Below the pieces are notes generated by a model, which searched no databases, was not told the DNA's origin, and worked only from the letters and a program-made list of their open reading frames with translations. A stretch of DNA of 64,000 nucleotides from Periplaneta americana. Its lineage: Eukaryota > Arthropoda > Insecta > Blattodea > Blattidae. The DNA lies in assembly GCF_040183065.1 (NCBI RefSeq), contig NW_027185534.1, positions 62,001 through 126,000 on the forward strand, written 5' to 3'. Below, piece by piece: positions 49,313 through 62,800 of the stretch. The translations under genes were made by a program, and so were the position numbers. Position 1 is the stretch's first letter. The number at the start of each line of letters is the position of its first letter.

Positions 49313-52300
49313 TATACGAAAAAACGCGTTTCTAGCTCGAGAAACGACGACTTTTCCACTTTAACCATTTACACTAACAAACTCATATCTTTCTGGACGC
49401 CAACATGAACCTTTGGATAGAAATACGTGTCTCCACACGAATTTGACATTTTTTTTAACATACTAGAGCAATCAGATGGGATTTGTAGATTTTATTCACG
49501 ATTATATAGCTTAAAATCTCGCAAAAACCAAAGTTTAAGAGAAATTTTGTCTGAGTGGAAAATCGAAACGAGTGATTAAATGCGGTCTCATTGTGAATGT
49601 TAAACCCATTCTGAAAGAATTAGCTCAATCGGTTGGAATTTGTAGCTTGTATTAATGTATATACGAAAAAACGCATTTCTAGCTCGAGCAACGACTATTT
49701 TTTCACTTTGACTCTTTACACTTACACACTCACCTCCCTCTGGACGTGAACATGAATCTTTGAATAGAAATACGTGTGTCCACACGAATTTGACACTTTT
49801 TTAAGAAACTAGAGAAATCGGATGGGATTTGTAGATTTTATTCATGATTAAATAGCTTAAAATCTCGCAAAAACCAAAGTAAAAGACAAATTTAGTCAGA
49901 GTGGAAAATCGAAACGAGTGATAAAATGCGGTCTCATTGTGAACGTTAAACCCATTCAGAAGGAATTCGCACAATCGTTTCGAATTTGTAGGTTTTATTA
50001 TTGTATATACAAAAAACGCATTTCTAACTCGAGAAAAGACGATTTTTTTCACTTTTACTCTAACAAACTCAGAACTTTCTGGACGCGAATATTAATCCTT
50101 TAAAAGAAATGCGTGTGTCCTCAAGAATTTGACATTTTTTTAATAAACTAGAGAAATCCGATGGGATTTGTAGATTTTATTTTTGATTACATAGCTTAAA
50201 ACCTCGCAAAGAGACAAATTTTTAGAGAAATTTAGTATGAGTGGAAACTCGAAACGAGTGATAAAATGTGGTCTCATTGTGAATGTTAAACCCATTCAGA
50301 AGGAATTAGCACAAGAGTTTGGCATTTGTAGGTTTTATGAATGTATATACAAAAAAATCATTTCTAGCTCGAGAAACAACGATTTTTCCACTTTAACGAA
50401 TTACCACTAACAAACACACGTCTTTCTGGGCGCGAACATCAATCTTTGGATAGAAATACGTGTTTCCACACGAATTTGACATTTTTTTTACGAAACTAGA
50501 GTAATCGGACGGGATTTGTAGATTTTATTCATGTTTATATTGCTGAAAATCTCTCAAAAACCAAATATTTAGAGAAATTTTGTCTGAGTGGAATATCGAA
50601 AACAGTGATAAGAAGCAGTCTCATTGTGAATGTTAAAACCAATCAGAAAGAATTAGCGCAATCGGTTGGAATTTGTAGGTTTTGTTGATGTATATACAAA
50701 ATACGCATTTCTAACACGAGAATCGACGATTTTACCACTTTAACGATTAACACTAAGAAACTCATATCTTTCTGGACGCCAATATGAATCTTTCGATAGA
50801 AATAGGTGTGTCCACACGAATTTGACATTTTTTTTAAGAAACTAGAGAAATCCGATGGGATTTGTAGATTTTATTCATAATTATATAGCTTAAAATCTCG
50901 CAAAAAAAACAAATTTTTAGAGAAATTTTGTATTAGTGGAAAATCGAAACGAGCGATAAAAAGCGGTCTCATTTACACTAACATTCTCACCTCTCTCTGG
51001 ACGTGAACAAGAATCTTTGGATAGAAATACGTGTGTATACACGAATTTGTCATTTTTTTAAGATACTAGATAAATCGGATGGGATTTGTAGATTCTATTC
51101 ATGATTATATAGCTTAAAATCTCGCAAAAAAACAAATTTTTAGTGAAATTTTGTATTAGTGGAAAATCGAAACGAGCGATGAAAAGCGGTCTCATTGTGA
51201 ATGTTAAACGCATTCAGAAAGAATATAACACAATCGGTTGGAATGTGTAGGTTTTATTAATGTATATATGAAAAACCGCATTTCTAGCACGAGAAACGAC
51301 GATTTTTCCACTTTGACAATTTACACTTCCAAACTCACCTCTCTCTGGACGCGAACATTAATCTTTGGATAGAAATACGTGTGTCCACACGAATATGACA
51401 TTTTTTTAAAAAACTAGAGAAATCGGATGGGATTTGTAGATTTTATTCATGTTTATATAGCTTAAAATCTCGCAAAAACCAAAGTTTAAAAGAAATTTTG
51501 TCAGAGTGGAAAATCTAAACGAGTGATTAAATTTAGTCTCATTGTAAATATTAAACCCATTCCGAAACAATTAGCACAATCGGTTGGAATTTGAAGCTTT
51601 TATTAATGTATATACGAAAAAACGCATTTCTAGCTCGAGAAACGACAATTTTTCCACTTTAGCGATTTACACTAACAAACTCATATCTTTCTGGACGCCA
51701 ACATGAACCTTTGGATAGAAATAGGTGTGTCCACACGAATTTGACATTTTTTGAAGAAACTAGAGAATTCGGATGGGATTTGTAGGTTTTTATTCATGAT
51801 TAAATAGCTTAAAATCTCGCAAAAACCAAAGAATAAGGGAAATTTAGTCAGAGAGGAAATTCGAAACGAGTGATAAAATGCGGTCTCATTGTGAACGTTA
51901 AACCCATTCAGAAGTAATTAGCACAATCGTTTGGAATTTGCAGGTTTTATTATTGTATACACAAAAAAACGCATTTCTAACTCGAGAAACGACGATTTTT
52001 CCACTTTAACGATTTACTCTAACAAACTCAGAACTTTCTGGAAGCGAACATGAATCTTTTAAAAGAAATACGTGTGTCCACAAGAATTTGACATTATTTT
52101 AATAAACTAATGAAATCCGATGGGATTTGTAGATTTTATTTTTCATTATATAGCTTAAAACTCGCATAGAAACAAATTTTAGAGCAACTTTGTATGAGTG
52201 GAAAATCGAAACGAGTAATAAAATGTAGTCTCATTATGAATGTTAAACCCATTCATCAGGAATTAGCACAAGAGTTTGGCATTTGTAGGTTTTATGAATG

Positions 52301-54972
52301 TATATACATAATACACCATTTCTAGCTCGAGAAACGACGATTTTTCCACTGTAACGAATTACACTAACAAACACACCTCTTTCTGGACGCGAACATCAAT
52401 CTTTGGATAGAAATACGTGTTTCCACACGAATGTGACGTTTTTTTAAGAAACTAGAGTAATCGGACGGGATTTGTAGATTTTATTCATGATTATAGTGCT
52501 GAAAATCTCTGAAAAACCAAATTTTTAGAGAAATTTTGTCTGAGTGGAAAATCGAAACCAGTGATAAAAAACAGTCTCATTGTGAATGTTAAACCCATTC
52601 AATGAGAATTAGCAGAGTCGGTTGGAATTTGTAGGTTTTGTTGATGTATATACGAAAAAACGCATTTCTAGCTCGAGAATCGACGATTTTTTCACTTTAA
52701 CGATTTACACTAACAAACTCATATCTTTCTGGACGCCAACATGAACCTTTGGATAGTAATAGGTGTGTCCACACAAATTTGACATTTTTTGAGGAAACTA
52801 GAGAAATCCGATGGGATTTGAAGATTTTATTCATGATTATATAGCTTAAAATCTCGCAAAAAATAAAAAATTTAGAGAAATTTTGTATGAGTGGAAAATC
52901 GAAACGAGTGATAAAAAGCGGTCTCATTGCGAATGTTAAACCCATTCAGCAAGAATTAGCACAATCGGGTGGAATTTGTAGCTTTTATTAATATATATAC
53001 GAGAAAACGCATTTCTAGCTCGAGAAACGACAATTTTACCACTTTGTCCATTTACACGAACATACTCACCTCTTTCTGGAAGCGAACATGAAACTTTGCA
53101 TAGAAATACGTGTGTCCACACGAATTTGACATTTTTTTAAGAAACTAGAGAAATCGGATGGGATTTGTAAATTTTATTCATGTTTATATAGCTTAAAATC
53201 TCGCAAAAACCAAAGTTTAGAAGAAATTTTGTCTGAGTGGAAAATCGAAACGAGTGATAAAATGTAGTCTAATTGTGAATGTTAAACCCATTCAGAAATA
53301 ATTAGCACAATCGGTTGGAATTTGTAGATTTTATTAATGTATATACGAAAAAACGCATTTCTAGCTCGAGAATCGACGATTTTTCCACTTTAGCGATTTA
53401 CACTAACAAACTCATATCATTCTGGACGCCAACATGAATCTTTGGATAGAAATAGGTGTGTCCACACGAATTTGACATTTTTTTAAGAAACTAGAGAAAT
53501 CCACTGGGATTTGTAGATTTTATTCATAATTATATAGCTTAAAATCTCGCAAAAAAAAAACAAATTTTAGAGAAATTTTGTGGTTATGGAAAATCGAGAC
53601 GAGTCATAAAAACGGTCTCGTTGTGAAAGTTAAACCCATTCAGAAAGAATTAGCACAATCGGTTGCAATTTGTACTTTTAATAACGTATATACAAAAAAC
53701 CGCATTTCTAGCTCGAGAAACGACGATTTTTCCACTTAAACGATTTACACTATCAAACCCATATCTTTCTGGACGCGAACATGAATCTTTGGATAAAATA
53801 GGTATGTGCTCACGAATTTGACATTTTTTGGAGAAACTAGAGGAATCCGATGGGATTTGTAGATTTTATTCATAATTATATAGCTTAAAATCTCGCAATA
53901 AAACAAATTTTTAGAGAAATTTTGTATTAGGGGAAAATCGAAACGAGTGATAAAAAGCGGTCACGTTGTGAATGTTAAACCCATTCAGAAGCAATTACCA
54001 CTATCGTTTGGTTTTTGTAGGTTTTATTAGTGTATTACTAAAAAACGCATTTCCAGCACGAGAAACGAAGATTTTTCCACTTTAACGTTTTACACTAACA
54101 AATTCATATCATTCTTGACTCGAACATTAATCTTTGTTTAGAAGTAGGTGTGTCCACACGAATTTGATATTTTTTTAAGAAACTAGAGAAATCCGATGGG
54201 ATTTGCAGCTTTTATTCATAATTATAGAGCTTAAAATCTCGCAAAAAGACAAATATTTAGAGAAAATTTATATGAGTTAAAAATCGAAACGAGTGATAAA
54301 AAGCGGTCTCATTGTGAATGTTTAACCCATTCAGAAAGAATTAGCACAATCGTTTGGAATTTGTAGGTTTTATTAATGTATATAAGATAAAACGCATTTC
54401 TGACTCGAGAAACGACGAATTTTCCACTAACAAAGTCATATCTTTCTCGAGGCGAACATGACTCTTTGGATAGAAATAGGTGTGTCCACACGAATTTGAC
54501 ATTTTTTGAAGGAACTAGAGAAATCCGACGGGATTTGTAGATATTATTCATAATTATATAGCTTAAACTCTCGCAAAAAAAAACAAATTTTTAGAGAAAT
54601 TTTGTATGAGTGGAAAATCGAGACGAGTGATAAAAACGGTCTCGTTGTGAATGTTAAACCCATTCAGAAGGAATTAGCACAATCGCTTGGAATTTGTAGG
54701 TTTTATTAATGTATATACAAAAAAAACGCATTTCAAACTCGAGAAACGACGATTTTTCCACTGTAACGATTTACACTAACAAACTCATATCTTTCTGGCC
54801 GCGAGCATGAATCTTTGGATAGAAATAGGTGTGCCCAAACGAATTTGACATTTTTTTTAAGAAACTAGATAAATCCGCTGTGATTTGTAGGTTTTATTCA
54901 TAATTATGTAGTTTAAAATCTCGCAAAATATCAAATTTTTAGAGAAATTTTGTATGAATGGAAAATCGAAAC
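49313..54972. repeat. Satellite array segment
   Basis: About sixteen monomers. A monomer at about 50972 jumps from GCGGTCTCATT straight into TACACTAACATTCTC, deleting about half a unit. Block 52620-53400 resembles 42180-43000. From about 53520 the segment belongs to duplication copy B. No gene seen. Confidence 0.95.
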
Positions 54973-55108
54973 AGTAGATAAGAAATGATGCCTACGTCAC
55001 AGGTGTAAGGGTGTAAGTTAGGTGTTAGAGGGCGTGGGAAGTGACGTCATTGTGGGCGTGGCCAAAGTATTACATCAGAAGTGGGCGGGGCCAAAGTATG
55101 GCGTCATG
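54973..55108 (+). repeat. 136-bp terminal inverted repeat, left (copy B)
   Basis: Matches the left terminus of copy A except for a G to A change in the run near 55030; pairs with 59761-59896. Confidence 0.95.
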
Positions 55109-55254
55109 GGATGAATTTAATCTGGGTAATAATGTATGGCTTAAATTAAATACACTAATATTTATTTTGATGTACCGAAGTACATATGATATTTCCATGC
55201 AGATATTCTGCTTTCTCAGATGATGAGAGAGAGATGGAAAGGAGAAAAATTCTC

Positions 55255-55325
55255 TCCGGCGCCGGGATTTGAACCCGGGTTTTCAGCTCTCCGTGCTGGT
55301 GCTTTAACCACTAAGCCACGCCGGA
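55255..55325 (-). tRNA. tRNA-like SINE head (left arm, copy B)
   Basis: Identical to the head at 22697-22767: intact cloverleaf apart from one anticodon-stem mismatch, A and B boxes present. Probably a SINE head, not a tRNA gene. Confidence 0.6.
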
Positions 55326-55870
55326 TACAATCCCGACACCGTTGAGAATCGTCTCTGATTAAGCTCCATCTCTTGGGTTCCCTCTAGTGGCCGCCCTCTG
55401 CACTACGTTATAGATGTCTATGCACGCAGGACCGAAGTCCATACATGTGTAGAGGTGCACTCAGATGAGTGACTGGTTGGCCGGGGTCCGACGGTATGCG
55501 CGCCGTCTTTAAATCACAAAGTGATTTATTACGCATATCATATTTATTTTGATGTACCGAAGTACATATGATATTTCCATCTCTCTCTCATCATCTGAGA
55601 AAGCAGAATATCTGCATGGAAATATCATATGTACTTCGGTACATCAAAATAAATATGATATGCGTAATAAATCACTTTGTGATTTAAAGACGGCGCCCAT
55701 ACCGTCGGACCCCGGCCAACCAGTCACTCATCTGAGTGCACCTCTACACATGTATGGACTTCGGTCCTGCGTGCATAGACATCTATAACGTAGTGCAGAG
55801 GGCGGCCACTAGAGGGAACCCAAGAGATGGAGCTTAATCAGAGACGATTCTCAACGGTGTCGGGATTGTA

Positions 55871-55941
55871 TCCGGCGTGGCTTAGTGGTTAAAGCATCAT
55901 CACGGAGAGCTGAAAACCCGGGTTCAAATCCCGGCGCCGGA
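55871..55941 (+). tRNA. tRNA-like SINE head (right arm, copy B)
   Basis: Identical to the head at 23313-23383, on the strand opposite to its partner in the same palindrome. Confidence 0.6.
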
Positions 55942-57878
55942 GAGAATTTTTCTCCGTTCCATCTCTCTCTCATCATAAATACACTAAACAATCCACTCAA
56001 AATGTATTACTTCTTCAATTTTGGTGAAAACATTATCACAATTGGGATTCACTAACTGAAAATATATTTCAATACTCAGTGCATTGTATTTCTTTTTATG
56101 AATAAATATATACGCATAATTTTACGTTGTTACTATTTTCTTTTACCAAGCACATCCCCATCCTCAATGACTAGATTCAGTTTAATCATTGACATTCCCT
56201 CAATCATCCTCAGGTTTTATCATACAATCATGTAATGAATCCACCACTCCCAAATCAATAAGCTACCACTGGAATTATGTTATATTCTGGTAACATATAT
56301 GTTTAGAATAATCTCAACTTATACACCAATTCTTAAGGATTATTAATATTTGAAAACCTATATACCAATTCTTAATATTGGAAAAGGATTTCTAATATTT
56401 GAAAGGAAAGTGTTATAGGTTAATTCTCTAAACGAACCCAACCCTTTGGTTATGTGGGATGGAAATGGATGGTTAAGACATAGAAGAAATTACAGTGCAA
56501 ATCTATTTCCAAAAAGAACATTTATTACAATTCGAACATTCTTCATAATCAAGCTTAACATTCACCACGCTTCATCATGGTCACTGTTTTTTACACTCAG
56601 AGCATTTAAATTGTGCGATTTCTTCTTCTTCAGCTCAAACCGAGACTGGAGATGCAGCATCATCTAAATTAAAATTAAAAATAAATATTGTGAGACATTA
56701 TTAACGCTATGGCTGCTATTACGCTACCAAATTTTTTTGACATAGATCTTTTATAAAATATGTAATAGTGTAATAGTTGTGTAAATTCGAGCGTATTATT
56801 CATCATCTTGCCCCCCCTCCCACTGCTGTCTAAACTTGTTCAATGTCAATTATTCCAAACTGCAATACTTCTTTCATTACACTTCTAAATAATTCACCTC
56901 ATCATCCAGCCATATTACCTCCAAGGTCATTATAAAAAACATGTTTTTTATCATTACTCAGTAATTTCATCGTCGGATGTGACATTGCATAATATTTGCA
57001 CACATAGCAGATAGCTATTATTTACTTGTAATCAATACAATATTTGTGTAACATAAGACGCTGAGAGAACAATCGCCGGATGTTTGCATCATGCAATATT
57101 TGTGTAATATAACACGTTCCAGATGCTTCAGAAACATATTTTTATCATTACTCAGCAATTGCATCGTCGCCGGAAGTGATTCAGCAAGCTTGCATAATAT
57201 TTGCACACTTATACATATGTAATAACATATACATCTACATTGATTTATCTGCTACAATTACTGCTCTAAATCATAATAATGTCACATTCTGATGAATTTA
57301 ATGTTGGTAATAATGTATTAAATACGCTAAACAAACTACTCAATTTTACTTCAAAATGTATTACATTGGAATAATAATAATATGAGAAGAATGTATGTGT
57401 TTAATTTACAAGTGTGCTAGATTAATTTTTTTATCAATTGGCTTAAAGTACAACCATTTACGCCATCAATAATTCCCCCATTCCAATTTCAATTAACACT
57501 TGCGAATTTCCCTTACCCATTACTATTTATCAATTAAATTACTATTACATTAGAATTTTATCACATTCCCCCCCCCATTTCCAACTTCAATTACAAATTT
57601 ATAACATCACACTTTAAGTTATGACGTATGTATTTCAAATTATAAACAGCCATCACCCATTTCCAACTTCAATTACAAATTTATAACGTCACACTTTAAT
57701 CTTCTTTATGACGAATAATAATAATAATGAGAAGAAGAAGAAGAAGCAATTGCTATATTACGAACAGCTTCGGTAATAATGTATGGCATAAAATAAATCC
57801 AATAAATGTTACTTCAAAGTGTATTAAATTATTAATCAATCCAATAAATGTTACTTCAAAATGTATTAAATTGGAACC

Positions 57879-57939
<61 letters not shown>
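57879..57939. repeat. (ATA)n microsatellite, copy B
   Basis: About 20 trinucleotide units, one more than in copy A, showing slippage since the duplication. Confidence 0.95.
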
Positions 57940-59760
57940 GGTGGCCATTATTCAGCACTTGCGTCTTCACCGGATGTGAATTAACAGCTTGCATATTATT
58001 AGCATCATGCAATATTTGTGTAATATGACACGTTGCAGATGCTTCAAAAACATGCTTTTATCATTACTCAGCAATTGCATCGTCGCCGGAAGTGATTAAG
58101 CAAGCTTGCATAATATTTGCACGCTTCAACATATACATCTACATTGATTTATCTGCCACAATTACTGCTCTAAATCATAATAATGTCACATTCTGATGAA
58201 TTTAATGTTGGTAATGATGTATTAAATACGCTAAACAAACCACTCAAAATGTATTACTTTGGAATAATATGAGAAGAATGTATGTGTTTAATTTACAAGT
58301 GTGCTAGATTAATTTTTTTTATAAATTGGCTTAAAGTACAACCATTTACACCATCAATAATTCCCGCATTCCAATTTCCATTTCCCATTACTATTTATCA
58401 ATTCAATTACCAGTACATTAGAATCTTAATATTTTTTATCAATTACTCAACAATTGGCTTAAAGTACAACCAGTTTCAGGACATCCATTGGACAGCTGGC
58501 CATTATTCAGCACTTGCGTCTTCACCGGATGTGAATTAACAGCTTGCATATTATTTGCATCATGCAATATTTGTGTAATATGACACGTTGCAGGTGCTTA
58601 AAAGCATGCTTTTATCATTACTCAGCAATTGCATCGTCGCCGGAAGTGATTCAGCAAGCTTGCATAATATTTGCACACTTATGCATTACACAACATATAC
58701 ATCTACGTTGATTTATCTGCTACAATTACTGTATTACGAAATAATAATGTCACATTCTGAATGTTGGTAATAATGTATTAAATACGCTAAACAAACCACT
58801 CAAAATGTATTACACTAGAATAATGTGAGAAGAAAGTATATGTTTAATTTACAAGTGTGCTAGATTATTTTTTTTTATAAATTGGCTTAAAGTACAACCA
58901 TTTACGCCATCAATAATTCCCCCATTCCAATTTCCATTTCCCATTACTATTTATCAATTCAATTACCAGTACATTAGAATCTTAATATTTTTTATCAATT
59001 ACTCAGCAATTGGCTTAAAGTACAACCAATAAAATTAGCAACCTTGCATAATATTTGCACACATAGCAGATAGTGATTATTTTAACATTCACAACTCACT
59101 TTCAAAAATACAAACATGTATCAACTTGTCTATTCCCCCTCCCCACTATACAAACTTGCATGAACATGTGCATTTCAAATTATTACATTTCCAACTTCAA
59201 TTAAAAATTTATGACGCCACACTTTAAGTTATGCCGTTCGTATTTCAAATTTTTACCCCCCCTCCCCCATTTCCAACTTCAATTACAAATTTATAACGTC
59301 ACTTCAGCCACATCCTGTTTAATTTACAAGTGTGCTAGATTAATTTTTTATCCATTTATGTCCCACATTCCAACACCCATTCCCCAATCAATTAAATTAC
59401 CATTACATTAGAATCTTAAGAAAAAGAATGTATGTGTTTATGTGTGATAGATTAATTCTTCGCCGGATGTGACCTTGCATAATATTTGCACACATAGCAG
59501 TTTTCAAACATGTATGAACTTGTGTCTTTCACCTGAGAACAATTGCCGGATATGACTCAGCATTATATTTGCACACATAGCAACATTGATGAGATAAACA
59601 TGTATGAACTTGTCATACCACAACTTCAATTACATACCTGCATGAAGTCACACTTTAACCTTGAACGCTTATGACGTAATTTAAGTTACGCCCCATTCCT
59701 ACGTCATACTTTAAGCCCGCCACCCCCTCCGTGCTGTCATACTTTAAGCCCCGCCCCCTT

Positions 59761-59896
59761 CATGACGCCATACTTTGGCCCCGCCCACTTCTGACGTAAT
59801 ACTTTGGCCACGCCCACAATGACGTCACTTGCCACGCCCCCTAACACCTAGCTTACATCCTTACACCTGTGACGTAAGCATTATTTCTTATCTACT
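59761..59896 (-). repeat. 136-bp terminal inverted repeat, right (copy B)
   Basis: Inverse complement of 54973-55108 without a gap; equivalent to 27201-27336 in copy A. Confidence 0.95.
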
Positions 59897-62800
59897 AAAA
59901 AACGACTGATAAAAAGCGGTCACATTGTGAATGATAAACCCATTCTGAAAGAATTAGCACAATCGGTTGGAATTTGCAGCTTTTATTAATGTCTATACGG
60001 AAAAATGCATTTCTAGCTCGAGAAACGACGATTTTTCCACTTTAACCATTTACACTAACAAACTTAGACATTTCTGGACGCCAACATGAATCTTTGGATA
60101 GAAATACGTGTGTCCAAACGAATTTGACACTTTTTAAGAAACTAGAGAAATCCGATGGGATTTGTAGATTTTATTTTTGATTATATAGCTTAAAATCACG
60201 CAAAGAAATAAATTTTTAGAGAAATTTTGTATGAGTGGAAAAAAGAAACGAGTGATAAAATGTGGTCTCATTGTGAATGTTAAACACATTCAGAAGGAAT
60301 TAGCACAATCGCTTGGAATTTGTAGGTTTTATTAATGTCAACAAATTATTAGAGATATTTTGTATTAATTGAAAATCGAAACGAGTGATAAAAAGCGGTC
60401 TCATTGAGAATGTTAAACCCATTCTGGAAGAATTACTACAATCGGTTGCAATTTGCAGGGTTTATTAAAGTATTTACGCAATAACGCATTTCTAGCTCGA
60501 GAAACGACGATTTTTCCACTTTAACGATTTACACTAAAAAACTCATATCTTTCTTGAAGCGAACATCAATCTTTGTATAGAAATATGTCTATCCACATGA
60601 ATTTTACATTTTTTTAAGAAACTAGAGAAATCCGATGGGATTTGTAGATTTTATTCTTAATTATATAGCTTTAAATCTCTCAAAAAGACAAATATTTAGA
60701 GAAATTTTGTATGAGTAGAAAATCGAAACGAGTGATAACAAGCGGTCTCATTGTGAATGTTAAACCCATTCTGGAAAGAAGTAGCACAATCGTTTGGAAT
60801 TTGTAGGTTTTATTAATGTATATACGAAAAAACGCATTTCTAGCTCGAGAAACGATGATTTTTCGACTCTGACAATTTACACTAACAAACTCACCTCTCT
60901 CTGGACGTGAACATGAATCTTTAGATAGAAATAGCTGTGTCCACACCAATTTGACATTTTTTTAAGAAACTAGAGAAATCGGATAGTATTTGCAGATATT
61001 ACTCATGATTATATAGAGTAAATCTTCGCGAAAACCAAAGTATAAGAGAAATTTGTCTGAGTGGAAAATCGAAACGAGTGATAAAATGCCGTCTCATTTT
61101 GAATGTTAAAGCCATTCAGAAAGAATTAGCACAATCGGATGGAATTTGTAGCTTCTATTAATGTATATACGAAAAAACGCTTTTCAAGCTCGAGAAACGA
61201 CGAATTTCCACTTTAACAATTAACACTAATATACTCACCTTTCTCTGGACGCGAACATGAATCTTTGGATAGAAATACGTGCGTCCACAGCAATTTGACA
61301 TTTTTTTAAGAAACTAGAGAATTCGGATAGGATTTGTAGATTTATTCATGATTAAATACCTTAAAATCTCGCAAAAACCCAAGTATAAGGGAAATTTAGT
61401 CCCAGTGCAAAATCGAAACGAATGATAGAATGTGGTCTCATTGTGAATGTTAAACCCATTCAGAAGGAATTAACACAATCGTTTGGAATTTGTAGGTTTT
61501 ATTATTATATATACTAAAAAAGCATATCTAACTCGAGAAACAACGATTTTTCCACTTTAACAATTTACACTAACAATCTCACATCTCTCTGGACGTGGAC
61601 ATGAAACTTTGGATAGAAATACGTGTGTCCACACGAATTTGACATTTTTTTAAGTAACTACAGAAATCGGAGGGGTTTTGTAGATTTTATTCATAATTAT
61701 ATAGCTTAAAACCTCGCATAGAAACAAATTTTTAGAGAAATTTCATATGAGTGGAAAATCGAAACCAGTGATAAAAAGCGGTCTCATTGTGAATGTTAAA
61801 CCCACTGAGAAAGAATTAGCACAATCGGTTGGAATTTGTAGGTTTTATTAATGTATATACGAAAAAAACGCATTTCTAGCTCGAGAAACGACGATTTTTC
61901 CACTTTCGCGATTTACACTAACAAACTCATATCTTTCTGGACGCGAACATGAATCTTTGGATAGAAATCGCTGTGTCCACACAAATTTGACATTTTTTGA
62001 AGAAGCTACAGATATCCGGTGGGATTTGTAAATTTTATTCTTAATTATATAGCTTAAAATCTCGTAAAAAAATCAAATTTTTAGAGAAATTTTATATGAG
62101 TGGAAAATCGAAACGAGTGATAAAAAGGGGTCTCATTGTGAAAGTTAATCCCATTCAGAAAGAATTAGCACAATCGCTTGGAATTTGTACCCTTTATTAA
62201 TATATATACGAAAAAACGCATTTCTAGCTCGAGAAACGACGATTTTTTCCACTTTGACTATTTACACTAACAAATTCACCTCTCTCTGGACATGAACATG
62301 AATCTTTAGATAGTAAGAAGTGTGCCCAAAAGATTATGACATTTTTTTTAAGAAACTAGAGAAATCAGCTGGGATTTGTATAACTTAATCATACTTATAT
62401 AGCTTAAAATCTCGCAAAAAAGAACAAATTTTTAGAGAAATTTTGTGTGAGTGGAAAATCAAAAACGAGTGATAAAATGAGGTCTCATTGTGAATGTTAA
62501 CCCCATCCAGAAGGAATTAGCACAATAATATGGAATTTGAAGGTTTTATTAATGTATATAGAAAAAAACGCATTTCTAGCTCGACAAAACGACGATTTAT
62601 CCACTTCGACAATTTACACTAACAAACTCACCTCTCTCTGGACGCGAACATGATTCTTTGGATAGAAATACGTGTGTCCACAAGAATGTGAAATATTTTA
62701 AAAACAAGAGTAATAGGATGGCATTTGTAGGTTTTATTCATGATTATATAGCTTAAAATCTTCCAAAAACCGAAGTTTAAAAAATTTTGTCATAGTGCAA

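Larger units (their letters stand above)
55159..55976 (-). mobile_element. Fold-back tRNA-SINE composite (copy B)
   Basis: Same structure as in copy A: arms 55220-55580 and 55616-55976 with a 35-bp spacer, flanked by AAATACACTAA. The long palindrome has survived the regional duplication with its arms unchanged as far as I can see. Confidence 0.88.
54973..59896. mobile_element. Long-TIR DNA transposon, non-autonomous, copy B
   Basis: The duplicate of the 22415-27336 element, two bases longer overall because of small length changes in a C run, the ATA microsatellite and a few single-base indels. Same termini, same nested fold-back insertion, same satellite flanks. It is therefore a copy made by duplication of the region, not a second transposition. 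Confidence 0.9.

Noticed and set aside
54973-59896. A second independent insertion of the long-TIR transposon
   Set aside because: Its flanking satellite, nested fold-back insertion and partial monomers all match copy A, so it arose by regional duplication.
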